DNA of 64,000 nt from JAUWQU01 sp964605095 (lineage in GTDB: Bacteria > Planctomycetota > Phycisphaerae > SM23-33). Made by a program: the position numbers and the translations under genes. Below the pieces are notes generated by a model. The model was given only the letters and a program-made list of their open reading frames with translations. It was not told the origin of the DNA and did not search any database. The stretch spans positions 5,473 through 69,472 of the forward strand of contig CAZSBS010000001.1 of the NCBI GenBank assembly GCA_964605095.1, written 5' to 3'. Numbering within the stretch: the first letter of the stretch is position 1; each line of letters begins with the position of its first letter. Shown in pieces: positions 62,616-64,000 of this stretch.

Positions 62616-62643
62616 GTATTACGATATTTTGAGAACGTAATAT
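62616..62643 (+). promoter_or_regulatory. NikR-like operator upstream of nikMN
   Basis: GTATTAC (62616-62622), 14 bp, GTAATAT (62637-62643). This agrees in half-site and spacing with the GTRTTAC-N14-GTAAYAC type of NikR site described for deltaproteobacteria and archaea (established knowledge). It overlaps a candidate -10 box (TATTAC, 17 bp after TTGGTT at 62594). Binding would repress the transporter when nickel is plentiful. Confidence 0.6.
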
Positions 62644-62666
62644 TCTCAGAGAAGAGGAGAGCAACG

Positions 62667-63746
62667 ATGCACATGGCTGACGCACTGATTTCGCCCGCGG
62701 TCGGCGGGACGATGTGGGCTGTTGCCGGCGGGCTGATCGGCTACAGCGCCCGGAAGATGCGGCACTGCCTCGACAGCAGCCGAGTTCCGCTGATGGGGGT
62801 GTTGGGCGCGTTCGTGTTCGCCGCCCAAATGGTGAACTTCTCCATTCCGGGCACCGGTTCCAGCGGGCACCTGGGCGGCGGGCTGTTGCTGGCGATCATG
62901 CTGGGTCCGCCAGCGGCGTTTATAACCATCGCATCCATCCTCACCGTGCAGGCGATGTTCTTCGCCGATGGCGGCCTGCTCGCGCTGGGATGCAACATCG
63001 TCAACATGGGCCTGATGCCATGCTTTATCGCGTATCCGCTGTTGTACCTGCCCCTGGTGGGCAAGAAGCCCACGCGGGGGCGCATCGCCCTGGCGGCGAC
63101 AGTGGCGGCGGTGGTGGGCCTGCAACTCGGGGCACTGGGCGTGGTTTTCGAGACAACGATGTCGGGCATTTCCGATTTGCCGATCGGCAAGTTCATGCTC
63201 CTGATGCAGCCGATCCATTTGGCGATCGGCCTGGTCGAGGGGCTGGTCACGACGGCGGTGGTGACCTTCATTTGGCAGGCCCGGCCGGAGGTGCTCGACC
63301 TTGCCGATTCTGTCGGCGGCGGGCGGCCCTTGGACCGGGGGCGGCTGCGCGGCGTCGTAATCTCTCTGCTTATCGCGGCCGGCGTCACCGGCGGGTTTGT
63401 AAGTTGGTTTGCCTCAACTGCCCCCGATGGCCTGGAGTGGTCTGTCGCCATGACGGCGGGCAAGGAAGAATTGGCGGCATCGGGCGACGGGGTGCATAGC
63501 GCCCTGAGGCACGTTCAAGAGCGGACGGCGATCCTGCCCGACTATGATTTTGCCGGGAAGCAAGAGCCGTCATCACAGCAGGCGGCGGGGCCTGGGGATT
63601 CACCCGGAACGGGCAAAGGACAATGGTGCGCCCCCAGCGCCGGTTCGACCGTGTCTGGGCTTGTCGGTGGAGGCATAACGCTGCTGCTGGCTCTGCTGGC
63701 GGGCTGGGCGCTGCGGCGCCGGGCGACGTCGGCTGCGGCGTCGTAG
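62667..63746 (+). CDS. nikMN: Energy-coupling-factor nickel transporter, NikM-NikN fusion
   Basis: 359 residues from ATG 62667, with GAGGAGA upstream. The N-terminus MHMADALISPAVGGTMWAV is the NikM/CbiM metal-binding start, with His2 as a ligand. About seven hydrophobic segments follow, with GHLGGGLLLAIMLGPPAA. The C-terminal section has a PDGLE-type motif (STAPDGLEWS) and a final TM, the NikN/PDGLE domain. Fused NikMN is common. The NikR-like site argues for nickel rather than cobalt. Confidence 0.92.
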   Translation: MHMADALISPAVGGTMWAVAGGLIGYSARKMRHCLDSSRVPLMGVLGAFVFAAQMVNFSIPGTGSSGHLGGGLLLAIMLGPPAAFITIASILTVQAMFFADGGLLALGCNIVNMGLMPCFIAYPLLYLPLVGKKPTRGRIALAATVAAVVGLQLGALGVVFETTMSGISDLPIGKFMLLMQPIHLAIGLVEGLVTTAVVTFIWQARPEVLDLADSVGGGRPLDRGRLRGVVISLLIAAGVTGGFVSWFASTAPDGLEWSVAMTAGKEELAASGDGVHSALRHVQERTAILPDYDFAGKQEPSSQQAAGPGDSPGTGKGQWCAPSAGSTVSGLVGGGITLLLALLAGWALRRRATSAAAS

Positions 63747-63805
63747 GCGTTTTGCCAAGAAGCCAGGAAGCCGGAAAGCCAGGAAGCGTCGAAAGGGCCT
63801 CGGGC

Positions 63806-64000
63806 ATGGCCGACATTTACAGCAAAGCGGCCGACATCGGCTGGCTTGACCGCCAGACGATCCTGACGCTGGGGCCGGTCGCAATCTCGGGCGGCTGGGT
63901 GTCGTTCGCGTCGATCCTGGTAAGGTTCGTGCTGACGGTGGCCGCTACTTTGGCGCTGGTGGCCGGCACGGGCATACACGGCGTCTGTCGCGGCCTGGAG
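63806..64000 (+). CDS. ECF transporter T-component NikQ/CbiQ-like, partial and N-terminally short
   Basis: 65 residues before the window ends. LDRQTILTLGPVAISGGWVS followed by ASILVRFVLTVAATLALVAG corresponds to the middle of NikQ/CbiQ, after its first TM segments. The usual N-terminal 75-90 residues are not present between the nikMN stop and ATG 63806. Only 13 unrelated residues precede the homology. An AAAGGG site lies eight bases upstream. It may be a deleted, a re-started or a real short form. Confidence 0.7.
   Translation, partial: MADIYSKAADIGWLDRQTILTLGPVAISGGWVSFASILVRFVLTVAATLALVAGTGIHGVCRGLE

Overview
The window is GC-rich DNA in which most bases are coding. It most likely comes from an uncultured planctomycete, probably of the class Phycisphaerae. 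This is an inference from several traits seen together: a zinc-ribbon/VWA, ExbB and triple-ExbD locus with TPR proteins; a lipoprotein with a planctomycete-type (PSCyt-like) haem region; tRNA genes without an encoded CCA; a sigma factor with a long DNA-binding N-terminus; and many short palindromic repeat modules between genes. No taxonomic search was possible.

Region 1 (1-17110) is one colinear str-S10-spc-alpha ribosomal superoperon: the end of fusA, then rpsJ-rplC-rplD-rplW-rplB-rpsS-rplV-rpsC-rplP-rpmC-rpsQ-rplN-rplX-rplE-rpsN-rpsH-rplF-rplR-rpsE-rplO-secY-adk-map-rpmJ-rpsM-rpsK-rpsD-rpoA-rplQ, closed by a strong hairpin. tuf is absent between fusA and rpsJ, and infA is absent between map and rpmJ. 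SecY has an unusual N-terminal extension, and the rpsH-rplF gap holds two inverted repeats.

Region 2 (17.1-27 kb) starts with gene debris (a DUF4143 remnant and a 268-bp inverted-repeat element). It continues with a HIT hydrolase, two cyclophilins, and a PadR regulator followed by an alginate-export-type porin and a NitT/TauT-type ABC importer. An IS630 transposase remnant, a processive family-2 glycosyltransferase and tRNA-Leu follow.

Region 3 (27.4-41.5 kb) is the most interesting part. Two tandemly duplicated membrane proteins (zinc ribbon, one TM segment, von Willebrand A domain) each sit behind a related leader. They are followed by an exported protein, an ExbB/TolQ-type channel, three ExbD/TolR-type proteins and a 1226-residue exported helical-repeat protein. 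After tRNA-Cys come a haem-motif lipoprotein, a small membrane protein and a coiled-coil lipoprotein. The layout suggests an ion-driven envelope machine of unknown role.

Region 4 (41.7-54.5 kb) carries a sigma-70 factor fused to an HTH-containing N-terminus, an exported gluzincin-type protease, an exported sugar isomerase-like protein, a dolichyl-phosphate-glucose-type glycosyltransferase, a HepT/MntA toxin-antitoxin pair, an NCS1 permease, a zinc alcohol dehydrogenase, purE, and a gspA-gspB-pseudopilin cluster.

Region 5 (54.8-64 kb) has an AT-hook/winged-helix basic protein, a radical SAM protein, arfB, the coupled purA-uppS pair, two small hypothetical genes, and a nickel-uptake locus: an OprB-type porin, a NikMN fusion behind a NikR-like operator, and a NikQ-type gene that seems to lack its N-terminal third.
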